64,000 nucleotides of DNA from Brevibacterium casei CIP 102111 (GTDB taxonomy: Bacteria; Actinomycetota; Actinomycetes; Actinomycetales; Brevibacteriaceae). Of the stretch, positions 51,662-59,746 are shown one piece after another; within the stretch, counting starts at the first letter, position 1, and the number at the start of each line of letters is the position of its first letter. A model generated the notes under the pieces. It had not been told where the DNA came from. It saw nothing but the letters and a program-made list of their open reading frames with translations, and ran no database searches. Position numbers and translations under genes: made by a program. The stretch is taken from positions 682,001 to 746,000 of the forward strand of contig NZ_FXZC01000001.1 in the NCBI RefSeq assembly GCF_900169275.1, read 5' to 3'.

Positions 51662-53445
51662 CGCTCGTCCTTTCGCGCGTCTGGAGCACTGTCTTCGTTC
51701 TCTGGTATCGGCAGGTCGACGCGGAAGGTCGCGCCGCCCCCTGGCGTTTCGTGGACGGAGATGACTCCGTGATGGTTCTCGACGATCGCCTTGACGATCG
51801 AGAGACCGAGCCCCGATCCGCCGGTGTCCCGGGTGCGGGAGACGTCGAGGCGGTAGAACCGCTCGAAGATCCGCGGGACCATCTCCGGATCGATGCCCTC
51901 GCCGTGGTCGCGGACCTCGAAGCGGACCCGACCGTTGGGGAACCCCCGCAGGGAATCGTCGACGGCCAGGGTTCCTGCGGCCGTGACGTTGGGGACGATC
52001 CCCGCCGGTTCCTGCGCGTCGGCCGCATCGGCACCGCTCGAGTCGCCTCGGCGGAAGATGCGGACTCCACCGGTGACGAAACCGCGCTCACGGGACTTCT
52101 CCTTCGCCCCCGGCTTGCCCGAGTCGTCCCCGCCGCCGTTGGACCTGCGCTCAGCGTCATCCGGCAGACCGACGACGCCGACGGCGAATTCGATCGCCGC
52201 CTGCTCGGGCGTGTGCCGCACGGCGTTGCCGGCGAGGTTGACGATGACCTGGCGAATCTTCGACTCCGAGCCGCGGATAAGCGGCACCGGCTGCGCATCG
52301 GATCCGTCGAGTCCGATGAAGCTGATGTCCCGGTCCGGGGCCTGGGCTGCGGCGTCGGCGGCGGCGTCGCGGACGACCTTGAACAGGTCGATCGGTCCGA
52401 TCTCCGCCGGTCGCTGCTCGTCGAGGCGGGCAAGGACGACGAGGTCGTCGACGAGCACGCCCATCCGCTTCGCCTCCGACTCCATCCGCTCCATGGCCTG
52501 GCCGATGTCCTCAGGCTTCGTGATCGCGCCCTGCCGGTAGAGCTCGGCGTACCCGCGGATCGTCACGAGCGGGGTGCGCAGCTCGTGCGAGGCGTCGGAG
52601 ACGAACTGCCGGATCCGCTTCTCCGAGCGGGTCTGGCCGTCGAACGAATCCTCGATCCGTCCGAGCATGGTGTTGAGCGCTGCCGAGAGCCGGCCGAGCT
52701 CCGTGTTGCGGGGGAAGGTCGGCACGCGCTGGCTGAGATCGCCGCCGGCGATCCGGGACGCGGTCTTCTCGATGTCACGCAGCGGGCGGAAGGTGTTGTT
52801 GATCGCCCAGTACCCGATGCCGGCGACCATCGCGAGCGCGAGCAGGCCGATGCCGATCATCGTGTTCCGGGCGCGCTCGTTGATGTTGTCGATCTCGCGA
52901 TCGAAGGGGACCGCGATCGTCACGAGTACCTGAGTGTTCTGCACCTTCATCGCCCGTGCCCGCCACTGCGAGTTCGTTCCGGCGACCGTGAACGGCTCAC
53001 CGGCCTTCTCGTAGACGTCGGCCTCGGTGACCTTGGGAAGGATCGGGTGGTTCTTCGGCGACGGGGCGACCGGGTCGCTGATCGGGTTGCCCTTGGTGTC
53101 GAAGAACTGGACGTAGAACCCGCCCGGGAGCAGATCCTTGAGCTGGCGCCACGAATCCGAGTCGATCGTCGTCGGCGCCGAGGTCCCGCCCTTGCCGTCC
53201 TCCGTCGACTGCAGCTGCGCCGGCTGGAACACGTCCTGGTACGCCTGCTTCGCCAGCGTCTCCGAGGCGCTGATGAGACGTTCATCAGTGCGTTCGATGA
53301 GACTGTCGCGGAGGTTCTCCAGCACCCACGCGCTCGTCCCGGAGAGGACGAGGAGCATGAGGAGCATCATGATGCCGAGGAGTTTGGTGGTCAGAGACCA
53401 CTCCTCCCAGAAGCTCGGTCGGGAGGGACGGGATTGTTGTGCCAC
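51658..53445 (-). CDS. MprB-like HAMP sensor histidine kinase
   Basis: 595 residues. TM1 (about 18-42), an extracytoplasmic sensor loop of about 150 residues, TM2 (about 197-217), HAMP, then the H-box FVSDASHELRTPLVTIRGYAEL and N-box VNLAGNAVRHTPEQAA. The G boxes are VRDHGEGIDPEMV and GGSGLGLSIVK. An insertion of about 85 residues, hydrophilic and Gly/Asp-rich, separates the N-box from the G1 box inside the ATP-binding domain; this is unusual. The gene overlaps the protease gene and follows the response regulator by 30 bp, the arrangement of mprA-mprB-pepD. Confidence 0.92.
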   Translation of the reverse strand: MAQQSRPSRPSFWEEWSLTTKLLGIMMLLMLLVLSGTSAWVLENLRDSLIERTDERLISASETLAKQAYQDVFQPAQLQSTEDGKGGTSAPTTIDSDSWRQLKDLLPGGFYVQFFDTKGNPISDPVAPSPKNHPILPKVTEADVYEKAGEPFTVAGTNSQWRARAMKVQNTQVLVTIAVPFDREIDNINERARNTMIGIGLLALAMVAGIGYWAINNTFRPLRDIEKTASRIAGGDLSQRVPTFPRNTELGRLSAALNTMLGRIEDSFDGQTRSEKRIRQFVSDASHELRTPLVTIRGYAELYRQGAITKPEDIGQAMERMESEAKRMGVLVDDLVVLARLDEQRPAEIGPIDLFKVVRDAAADAAAQAPDRDISFIGLDGSDAQPVPLIRGSESKIRQVIVNLAGNAVRHTPEQAAIEFAVGVVGLPDDAERRSNGGGDDSGKPGAKEKSRERGFVTGGVRIFRRGDSSGADAADAQEPAGIVPNVTAAGTLAVDDSLRGFPNGRVRFEVRDHGEGIDPEMVPRIFERFYRLDVSRTRDTGGSGLGLSIVKAIVENHHGVISVHETPGGGATFRVDLPIPENEDSAPDARKDER

Positions 53446-53475
53446 GTGAGTAATCTAGCGCCCGCGCTTGGGGGA

Positions 53476-54231
53476 CTACTTGGATTCCGGTGTGCGCAGC
53501 ATGTAACCGACACCGCGCTTGGTCTGAATCATCGGCGTCCACTCCATTTCCACAGGGTGTCCTGCGGCGTCGGTCTCCGGGGTGACATCGATCTTGCGTC
53601 GGAGGTAGGAGATGTAGGACTCGACGATGCCCGTGTCGCCGCCGAAGTCGTACTCCCAGACGTGATCGAGGATCTGCGACTTCGAGAGCACGCGGTTGGC
53701 GTTGAGCATGAGGTAGCGCAGCAGTTTGAACTCGGTGGGGGAGAGGTCGATGAGGATTCCCGAACGGCGCACCTCATGGGTGTCGTCGTCGAGTTCGAGA
53801 TCGCCAGCCACGATGACGGCGTTCTCCTCCTCCTCGAGGCTGCGGGTGCGGCGGAGCACCGCGCGGATGCGGGCGACGACCTCTTCGAGGCTGAACGGCT
53901 TCGTCACGTAGTCGTCACCGCCGACGGTCAGCCCCGTGATCTTGTCCGAGGTGTCGTCGCGGGCGGTGAGGAAGACGACGGGAGCGTTCATGCCGATCTG
54001 GCGCAGGCGCCGGGTGACGGTGAAGCCGTCCATGTCGGGCAGCATGACGTCGAGGACGAGGAGGTCGGGGTTGGTCTGCTCGGCCAGTCGCAGGGCCTCG
54101 GCTCCGTTGGCGGCGGAGACGACGTCGAAGCCGGCGAAGCGCAGGCTCGTCGAGAGGAGTTCGCGGATGTTGGGCTCATCGTCGACAACGAGGAGGGTCG
54201 CTTCGATGTCGGTGTCATTCTGTGTGCTCAT
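53476..54231 (-). CDS. OmpR-family response regulator (MprA-like)
   Basis: 251 residues from MSTQNDTD (ATG 54231). The receiver domain has acidic pocket VVDDE, phospho-acceptor Asp in LLVLDVMLPDMDG, Thr in VFLTARDD and Lys in VTKPFS. The winged-helix output domain ends in VRGVGYML-type KRGVGYMLRTPESK. It is the first gene of the operon with the kinase and HtrA. Direct TGAACG repeats 11 bp apart (54266-54282) lie just upstream, as expected for an autoregulated OmpR-type site. Function (envelope stress) is inferred from the mprAB-pepD order. Confidence 0.93.
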   Translation of the reverse strand: MSTQNDTDIEATLLVVDDEPNIRELLSTSLRFAGFDVVSAANGAEALRLAEQTNPDLLVLDVMLPDMDGFTVTRRLRQIGMNAPVVFLTARDDTSDKITGLTVGGDDYVTKPFSLEEVVARIRAVLRRTRSLEEEENAVIVAGDLELDDDTHEVRRSGILIDLSPTEFKLLRYLMLNANRVLSKSQILDHVWEYDFGGDTGIVESYISYLRRKIDVTPETDAAGHPVEMEWTPMIQTKRGVGYMLRTPESK

Positions 54232-54265
54232 GCGTCCAGTGTGGAGAGCCACCCTGAGAGTCGAG

Positions 54266-54345
54266 TGAACGTCAGCTGAACGCGAATGTGACCTCGATCA
54301 CTGAAAAATTCCCAGGAAAGTCGATTCGGGTCCGATTCGGCTCTC
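54266..54345. promoter_or_regulatory. Direct repeats upstream of the response regulator
   Basis: TGAACG occurs at 54266-54271 and 54277-54282, exactly 11 bp apart (one helical turn), the spacing of OmpR-type tandem sites. A second pair, GATTCGG, repeats with an 11-bp period near 54320-54338 (GTCGATTCGG then GTCCGATTCGG). Between them is an AT-rich stretch (ACTGAAAAATTCCC). Candidate autoregulatory region. Confidence 0.5.
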
Positions 54346-54478
54346 AGGCTCTCAGGAACGGGAGGTTGAATTGCGGGGAATCTCAGCCTCCGCGCAAGTC
54401 GGACACAGAAAGAGGCGCGCGAGCGTCGCTTCCGCACCCGCGTCGAGTCCTGCTGTGAGATCCCGGCGGGCGGGGTTC

Positions 54479-55081
54479 TCAGCCGTTCGCGTGCTCGGCG
54501 TCGCTCTGCCTGGCACGGAAGGCCGCGACGTGGGTGCGGTTCGCGCAGTTGCCGGTGTCGCAGAAGCGCTTCGAGCGGTTGCGGCTGAGGTCGGCGAGGT
54601 AGGCCCGGCAGTCTTCGGCCGCGCAGCGGCCGAGCCGGTCGAGGTCGCCGGAGCGGATGAGGTCGATGAGGACGAGCGCGACGTCGGCGGCGACCCGATC
54701 GGCGAGGCTCGCACTCGAGCCGACCGCGTGGAGGTGCCAGTCCCAGTCGTCGTGGCGGACGAGCTGCGGCAGGGCGTCGGTCTCGCGCAGGGTGAGGTTG
54801 ACCTCGGCGACGATGCGCTCTTCGAGCGCCTCGCGGTCGCTGTCGACCTCTGGGTCGAGTCCGGCCGCAAAGGCGGCATCGAACCGGTCGCGCAGTCGCC
54901 GGGTCTCCTCGACGTCGCTCTTCGTCGCCCGCAGCGGTCCCGAGAAGTCGTGTCGGGAGGCGAAGTCGTGGAGGTTCGCCGTCGTCGTCAGCTCATCGCC
55001 CGCCTCGGCGATGGTCCCTGCTGTGTTGAGGAGGTCGACGAGCATCGTGAGGTTCGAGCGGATGTCGTAGGCAAAAGTCAT
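54479..55081 (-). CDS. CGNR zinc-finger transcriptional regulator
   Basis: 200 residues (ATG 55081; ATG 55093 would add four). The N-terminal ABATE-type domain starts MTFAYDIRSNLTMLVDLLNTA. The C-terminal zinc finger is GRCAAEDCRAYLADLSRNRSKRFCDTGNCANRTHVAAFRAR, with four Cys and the CxNR signature. Stress-related DNA-binding function is proposed for this family. It is divergent from an EamA transporter, a common pairing, and probably controls it through the shared 237-bp region. Confidence 0.92.
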   Translation of the reverse strand: MTFAYDIRSNLTMLVDLLNTAGTIAEAGDELTTTANLHDFASRHDFSGPLRATKSDVEETRRLRDRFDAAFAAGLDPEVDSDREALEERIVAEVNLTLRETDALPQLVRHDDWDWHLHAVGSSASLADRVAADVALVLIDLIRSGDLDRLGRCAAEDCRAYLADLSRNRSKRFCDTGNCANRTHVAAFRARQSDAEHANG

Positions 55082-55202
55082 GATGGTGACCATTGTGCCA
55101 CAGCCTGTAAGGAGCAAAATGCACTTGACTCATTTCATTCGGCTGCGGAATACTGGCAGCACAGGGGCTCGCACTCACCGCTGAATGCGCCCCTGACCCG
55201 CA

Positions 55203-55283
55203 GTGACGCCCGTCACGGCGGGACAGTCCGGCACGTCGGAACGGTCAGTCGCAGTTGACGATCCGTTGCGACGGAACGGTCAG
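55203..55283. promoter_or_regulatory. Repeats in the CGNR/EamA divergent region
   Basis: CGGAACGGTCAG occurs twice in the same direction (55237-55248 and 55272-55283, 35 bp apart). The second lies in a dyad CCGTT-N7-AACGG (55263-55279). A separate dyad GTGAC-N4-GTCAC is at 55203-55216. Candidate binding sites for the CGNR regulator. Confidence 0.5.
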
Positions 55284-55318
55284 CCGCCTCGGCGAACACA
55301 CACTTCAGGAGGTCAGGA

Positions 55319-56278
55319 ATGAGTCGCACAGTGATTCTGGGGTTCGTCCTCACTCTCGCCTCGGCGTTCTTCTTCGCGGTCTCGGGACCGATCGCGAAGA
55401 CGATGTACGCGGTCGGGTGGACGCCCGGAGCCGTCGTGCTCATCCGCCTCGTCGGCGCCGCCCTGCTCCTCCTCGTCCCCAGCCTCATCGCGCTGCGCGG
55501 ACGCTGGGCGGAGGTGCGCAGCAGCTGGCGCACCGTCCTCATTTACGGACTCGTCTCGATGGCCGGGGTGCAGGGCTTCTACTTCGTCGCCGTCGAGCAC
55601 CTCACCGTCGCCGTCGCCCTGCTGCTCGAGATGACCGCGCCGATGCTCATCGTCTTCTGGATCTGGGCGCGCACCCGCACCCGCCCGGCGACCGTGACGT
55701 TCATCGGAGTCGTCATCTCGATGATCGGCCTCCTCCTCGTCCTCAACCTCCGCGGCGCCTCGATCAGCATCCTCGGAGTCGTCATGGCGCTCGCCGCCGC
55801 GGTCTGCCTCGCCTCGTACTTCCTCGTCTCGGCCAAGGACACGATCACCGTGCCGCCGGTTGCGCTGACCGGGCTCGGTATGGGCGTGGGTGCCCTCGTC
55901 ATGGGCGTCGTCGTCCTCATCGGCGTCATGCCCTGGGGTGCGACGGTCCACGACGTCGACTTCGGCGGCGTCCAGGCCTCGTGGGTGCTGCCGATGGCGC
56001 TCATCGTCCTCTTCACCGCCGGGGCCTACATCACCGGCATCCTCGGCCTGCGCTACATCGGCGCGACCGTCGGGGCCTTCGTCAACCTCATCGAGGTCCC
56101 GTTCTCCGTCGCAGTCGCGTGGCTCCTCCTCGCCGAGATGCCCGCCCCGATCCAGCTCTTCGGCGGCGTGTTCATCCTCGGCGGCGTCGTCTTCATCAAA
56201 TGGGGCGAATCCCGGCTGGCCCGCCGGGTCCGCAGCCGTGAGGTCGTCGCCCGCTCGGAGGCCTTCGCCGAGGTGTGA
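55319..56278 (+). CDS. EamA-family (DMT) transporter
   Basis: 319 residues, ten TM helices in two EamA repeats. The first starts GFVLTLASAFFFAVSGPIAKTMYAVGWTPGAVVLIRLVGAALLLL; the second ends ALRYIGATVGAFVNLIEVPFSVAVAWLLLAEMPAPIQLFGGVFILGGVVFIKWGE-like sequence. It is a metabolite/drug exporter type with unknown substrate. AGGAGG precedes ATG 55319. Divergent from the CGNR regulator. Confidence 0.93.
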   Translation: MSRTVILGFVLTLASAFFFAVSGPIAKTMYAVGWTPGAVVLIRLVGAALLLLVPSLIALRGRWAEVRSSWRTVLIYGLVSMAGVQGFYFVAVEHLTVAVALLLEMTAPMLIVFWIWARTRTRPATVTFIGVVISMIGLLLVLNLRGASISILGVVMALAAAVCLASYFLVSAKDTITVPPVALTGLGMGVGALVMGVVVLIGVMPWGATVHDVDFGGVQASWVLPMALIVLFTAGAYITGILGLRYIGATVGAFVNLIEVPFSVAVAWLLLAEMPAPIQLFGGVFILGGVVFIKWGESRLARRVRSREVVARSEAFAEV

Positions 56279-56295
56279 GGCGATTCCGCGTCGAC

Positions 56296-56319
56296 CTCAG
56301 CGCCCGGAAGGTGGCTGAG
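56296..56319. repeat. Partial copy of palindromic repeat family A
   Basis: CTCAGCGCCCGG followed by AAGGTGGCTGAG resembles the right arm of the long palindromes at 12489 and 30603. It forms its own CTCAGC / GCTGAG dyad, 17 bp after the EamA stop, and probably acts as a terminator. Confidence 0.6.
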
Positions 56320-56342
56320 ACCGCAGCTGATAGCTTGAGGGC

Positions 56343-58022
56343 ATGGGCCACATCGAAGTCAGCGACGTCTCGTTCACCCTGGCCGACGGCCGTCCCCTGC
56401 TCTCGGGAGTGAACTTCCGCCTCGGCGACGGGGCGAAGGCCGCTCTCATCGGTGCCAACGGCGCGGGGAAGACGACGCTGCTGCGGATCCTCACCGGTGA
56501 GCTCGTCCCGGAGTCCGGGTCGGTCTCCCGGACCGGATCCGTCGGTCTCATGCGCCAGTTCATCACCGCTGACACCGTCGCCGAGGCGCTCGAGGAGTTG
56601 GCGCCGAAGCGGATCCGCACAGCGGCGGCCGTCGTCCGCCGGGCCGAGCAGCGGCTGCTCGGACCCGACGGAGAGACCACCGAGGTGCAGATGGCCTACG
56701 CGAACGCCCTGAGCGAATGGGCGGACGCCGGCGGCTACGACGCCGAGGTCCTCTGGGACACGTGCACCACCTCGGCGCTCGGGGTCCCGTTCGAGAAGTG
56801 CCGCGACCGCGCCGTCTCGACACTGTCGGGCGGGGAGCAGAAGAAGCTCGTCCTCGAGGCGCTGCTGCGCGGAACCGACGAGGTCCTCATCCTCGATGAG
56901 CCCGACAACTTCCTCGACGTGCCGGGCAAACGGTGGCTCGAGGCCCAGCTGCGGGAGACCGACAAGAGCGTCCTCTTCGTCTCCCACGATAGGGAGCTGC
57001 TCGCACAGGCGGCAACGGAGATCATCACGCTCGAACTCTCCGCGGCAGGGAATTCCGCATGGATCCATCCCGGCGGGTTCGGCACCTACCACGAGGCGCG
57101 CGCCGCCCGCTTCGAACGGCTCGAGGAGCTGCGCAGACGCTGGGACGAAGAGCACGCGAAGCTGCGCGCCCTCGTCCAGATGTACAAGCAGAAAGCCGCC
57201 TACAACTCGGACATGACCTCACGGTACCGGGCCGCGCAGACACGGCTCGAGCGCTTCGAAACCGCGGGGCCGCCCGAGGCGATCCCGCGCGAGCAGAACC
57301 TCGGCATCCGCCTCGGCGGGGGACGGACCGGCAAGATCGCGATCGTCGCCGACGGTCTTGAGCTCACCGGCCTCATGCTGCCCTTCGACCTCGAGGTCCA
57401 CTACGGGGACCGGGTCGCGGTGCTCGGGTCGAACGGGTCGGGGAAGTCCCACTTCCTCCGCCTTCTCGCCGCCGGCGGCACCGACCCCGAGGCCGAGCAC
57501 CGGCCGGTCAGCGACATCGACATCCCCGCCGTCGACCACGAGGGGCGGGTGCGGCTCGGTGCGAGGGTGCGCCCGGGGTGGTTCGCGCAGACGCACGGCC
57601 GGCCCGACCTGAGTGGGCGCAGCCTGCTTGAGATCCTTCACCGCGGCGATGAGCACCGCAGCGGTCTGCCGCGTGAACCCGCGTCGCGGGCGCTCGCCCG
57701 CTACGAGCTCGCCGGGGCGGCCGAGCAGACCTTCGACTCGCTCTCCGGCGGGCAGCAGGCGAGGTTCCAGATCCTCCTCCTCGAACTCGCCGGGGCCACC
57801 CTGCTCCTCCTCGACGAGCCGACGGACAACCTCGACCTCGTCTCCGCCGAGGCGCTCCAGGATGCACTCGCCGCCTTCGACGGGACGGTGCTCGCCGTCA
57901 CCCACGACCGCTGGTTCGCTCGGGACTTCGACCGGTTCCTCGTCTTCGGCTCCGACGGCGAGGTCTACGAGTCGAGCGAGCCGGTCTGGGATGAGGGCTG
58001 CGTCGTCCGCGCCCGCGGGTGA
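56343..58022 (+). CDS. ABC-F family ATP-binding protein
   Basis: 559 residues with two nucleotide-binding domains and no TM. First: GANGAGKTTLLR, LSGGEQKKL, VLILDEPDNFLD. Second: GSNGSGKSHFLR (His instead of Thr after KS), LSGGQQAR, LLLLDEPTDNLDL. The inter-domain linker (about 245-310) is helical and basic, as in ribosome-acting ABC-F proteins. It may act in translation (EttA-like) or give ribosome protection; no resistance context is seen. TAGCTT (56331-56336) 6 nt before the ATG suggests a leaderless mRNA. Confidence 0.9.
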   Translation: MGHIEVSDVSFTLADGRPLLSGVNFRLGDGAKAALIGANGAGKTTLLRILTGELVPESGSVSRTGSVGLMRQFITADTVAEALEELAPKRIRTAAAVVRRAEQRLLGPDGETTEVQMAYANALSEWADAGGYDAEVLWDTCTTSALGVPFEKCRDRAVSTLSGGEQKKLVLEALLRGTDEVLILDEPDNFLDVPGKRWLEAQLRETDKSVLFVSHDRELLAQAATEIITLELSAAGNSAWIHPGGFGTYHEARAARFERLEELRRRWDEEHAKLRALVQMYKQKAAYNSDMTSRYRAAQTRLERFETAGPPEAIPREQNLGIRLGGGRTGKIAIVADGLELTGLMLPFDLEVHYGDRVAVLGSNGSGKSHFLRLLAAGGTDPEAEHRPVSDIDIPAVDHEGRVRLGARVRPGWFAQTHGRPDLSGRSLLEILHRGDEHRSGLPREPASRALARYELAGAAEQTFDSLSGGQQARFQILLLELAGATLLLLDEPTDNLDLVSAEALQDALAAFDGTVLAVTHDRWFARDFDRFLVFGSDGEVYESSEPVWDEGCVVRARG

Positions 58023-58079
58023 GGTCCCATGCCCGCGGGTGAGATCCCCGCGTCACCGGGTGAAACCGCAGCGCGAGGG

Positions 58080-59714
58080 CTAGCGGACTTCGATGTCGTA
58101 GCTGTAGCCCTGCTCGGTGAGGAACCGGCGGCGTTGGGCGGCGAAGTGCTCGTCGACGGTGTCGGCGGCGACGACGGTGTAGAACGTCGCCGAGCCGGCA
58201 TCCTCCTTCGGGCGGAGGATGCGGCCGAGCCTCTGCGCCTCCTCCTGCCGTGACCCGAACGCCCCGGAGACCTGGATCGCCACCGAGGCGGCGGGCAGGT
58301 CGACGGAGAAGTTCGCGACCTTGGAGACGACGAGGACGCGGATGGCGCCGGAGCGGAAGTCGCGGAAGAGCTGCTGACGCTGCGACTCCGGGGTCTGGCC
58401 GGTGAGCACGGGCGCGTCGAGCTCCGCACCGATCTCCTCGAGCTGGTCGAGGTACTGGCCGATGACGAGGATCTGCGCGTCCGGGTGCTCGGCGACGAGG
58501 CTGCGGACGATCGGCAGCTTCGCATCCGAGGTCGCGGCCAACCGGTACCGGTCCTCCCCGTCGGCGCGCGCGTACGCGGTCCGGGTGCCCCCGTCGAGGC
58601 GCACACGGACCTCATGGCAGGCGGCGGTGGCGATGAACCCGAGACGTTCGAGCTCCTTCCACGGCACCTCGTACTGCTTCGGCCCGATGAGGGAGAACAC
58701 CTCGTCCTCCCGGCCGTCCTCGCGCACGAGGGTCGCCGTCAGTCCCAGCCTCCGCCTCGCCTGCAGGGACGCGGTGAGCCGGAAGATGGGGGCCGGCAGG
58801 AGGTGGACCTCGTCATAGATGACGAGCCCCCAGTCTTTCGCGTCTAGGAGTTCGAGATGGAGATACGAGCCCTTCCGCCGCGTCGTGAGCACCTGATAGG
58901 TGGCGATCGTGATCGGCCGGATCTCCTTGACCGAGCCCGAGTACTCGCCGATCTCGTCCTCGGTCAGGGTGGTGCGCGCGAGGATCTCATCCTTCCACTG
59001 CTTCGCCGAGACCGAGTTCGTCACGAGGATGAGCGTCGTCGTCTGCACCCGCGACATCGTCGCGACCCCGACGACGGTCTTGCCCGCCCCGCAGGGGAGG
59101 ACGACGACCCCGGACTCCCCGGCCAGTGACTGGTCGATCGCCTCGCGCTGGTAGTCGCGCAGATGCCACTGCCCGCCGTGGGCGTCGTCGCTGAGCGCGA
59201 TGTCGTGGGCTTCGCCGTCGATGTAGCCGGCATGGTCGGAGACCGGGTGCCCGAGCTGGAGGAGCGCATGCTTGAGCTCCCCGCGCTCGGAGGGGTGGAC
59301 GAGGACGGATTCGGCATCGAGGCGCCTGCCGAACTTGCCGACGAGGTCGGGCTGGCCGACGAGCCGGTCGAGCAGCTCGGTCTCCGTCGACGTCAGGGTG
59401 AGCCCGTGGAGGGGATGGTCGATGAGCGTGAGCACCCCGAACCGGTCCATGATGTCGACGATGTCGACGAGCAGCTCGTGGGGCACCGGATACTTCGCGA
59501 ACTCGAGGAGGACGTCGACGACCGACTCCGCGTCATGCCCGCTCGCGCGCGCGTTCCACAGTCCCAGCGGGGTGATCGTGTACGTGTGGATGTACTCCGG
59601 GGTGCGCGCGAGCTGCGCGAACGGGGCGATCGCCACGGCCGCCTCGACGGCCAGGGGATGGCCAGATTCGAGGAGCACGGTCCGGTCGGATTGGACGATG
59701 AGGGGTCCGTTCAT
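58080..59714 (-). CDS. XPB-type DNA helicase
   Basis: 544 residues, bacterial XPB (Ercc3-like). Walker A is LPCGAGKTVVG, the DEAH-like box is IYDEVHLLPAP, motif III LGLTATLVREDGRE (with the RED motif), and C-terminal ILRPKEDAGSATFYTVV. The N-terminal domain of about 190 residues is family-specific. It unwinds 3'-5' and is linked to DNA repair in mycobacteria. It follows the helicase-associated gene by 32 bp on the same strand. Confidence 0.95.
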   Translation of the reverse strand: MNGPLIVQSDRTVLLESGHPLAVEAAVAIAPFAQLARTPEYIHTYTITPLGLWNARASGHDAESVVDVLLEFAKYPVPHELLVDIVDIMDRFGVLTLIDHPLHGLTLTSTETELLDRLVGQPDLVGKFGRRLDAESVLVHPSERGELKHALLQLGHPVSDHAGYIDGEAHDIALSDDAHGGQWHLRDYQREAIDQSLAGESGVVVLPCGAGKTVVGVATMSRVQTTTLILVTNSVSAKQWKDEILARTTLTEDEIGEYSGSVKEIRPITIATYQVLTTRRKGSYLHLELLDAKDWGLVIYDEVHLLPAPIFRLTASLQARRRLGLTATLVREDGREDEVFSLIGPKQYEVPWKELERLGFIATAACHEVRVRLDGGTRTAYARADGEDRYRLAATSDAKLPIVRSLVAEHPDAQILVIGQYLDQLEEIGAELDAPVLTGQTPESQRQQLFRDFRSGAIRVLVVSKVANFSVDLPAASVAIQVSGAFGSRQEEAQRLGRILRPKEDAGSATFYTVVAADTVDEHFAAQRRRFLTEQGYSYDIEVR

Positions 59715-59746
59715 TCACTTCCTTCGCCGAGGTGACAACGAGGTGG

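Noticed and set aside
51850-52200. Frameshift or assembly error in the histidine kinase
   Set aside because: The frame stays open and the N and G boxes on both sides are intact, so this is an in-frame insertion.
50737-54279. Open frame of 1180 codons on the plus strand
   Set aside because: Antisense to the htrA, kinase and regulator genes, all with clear motifs; the translation is Arg/Asp/Val-rich without domains.
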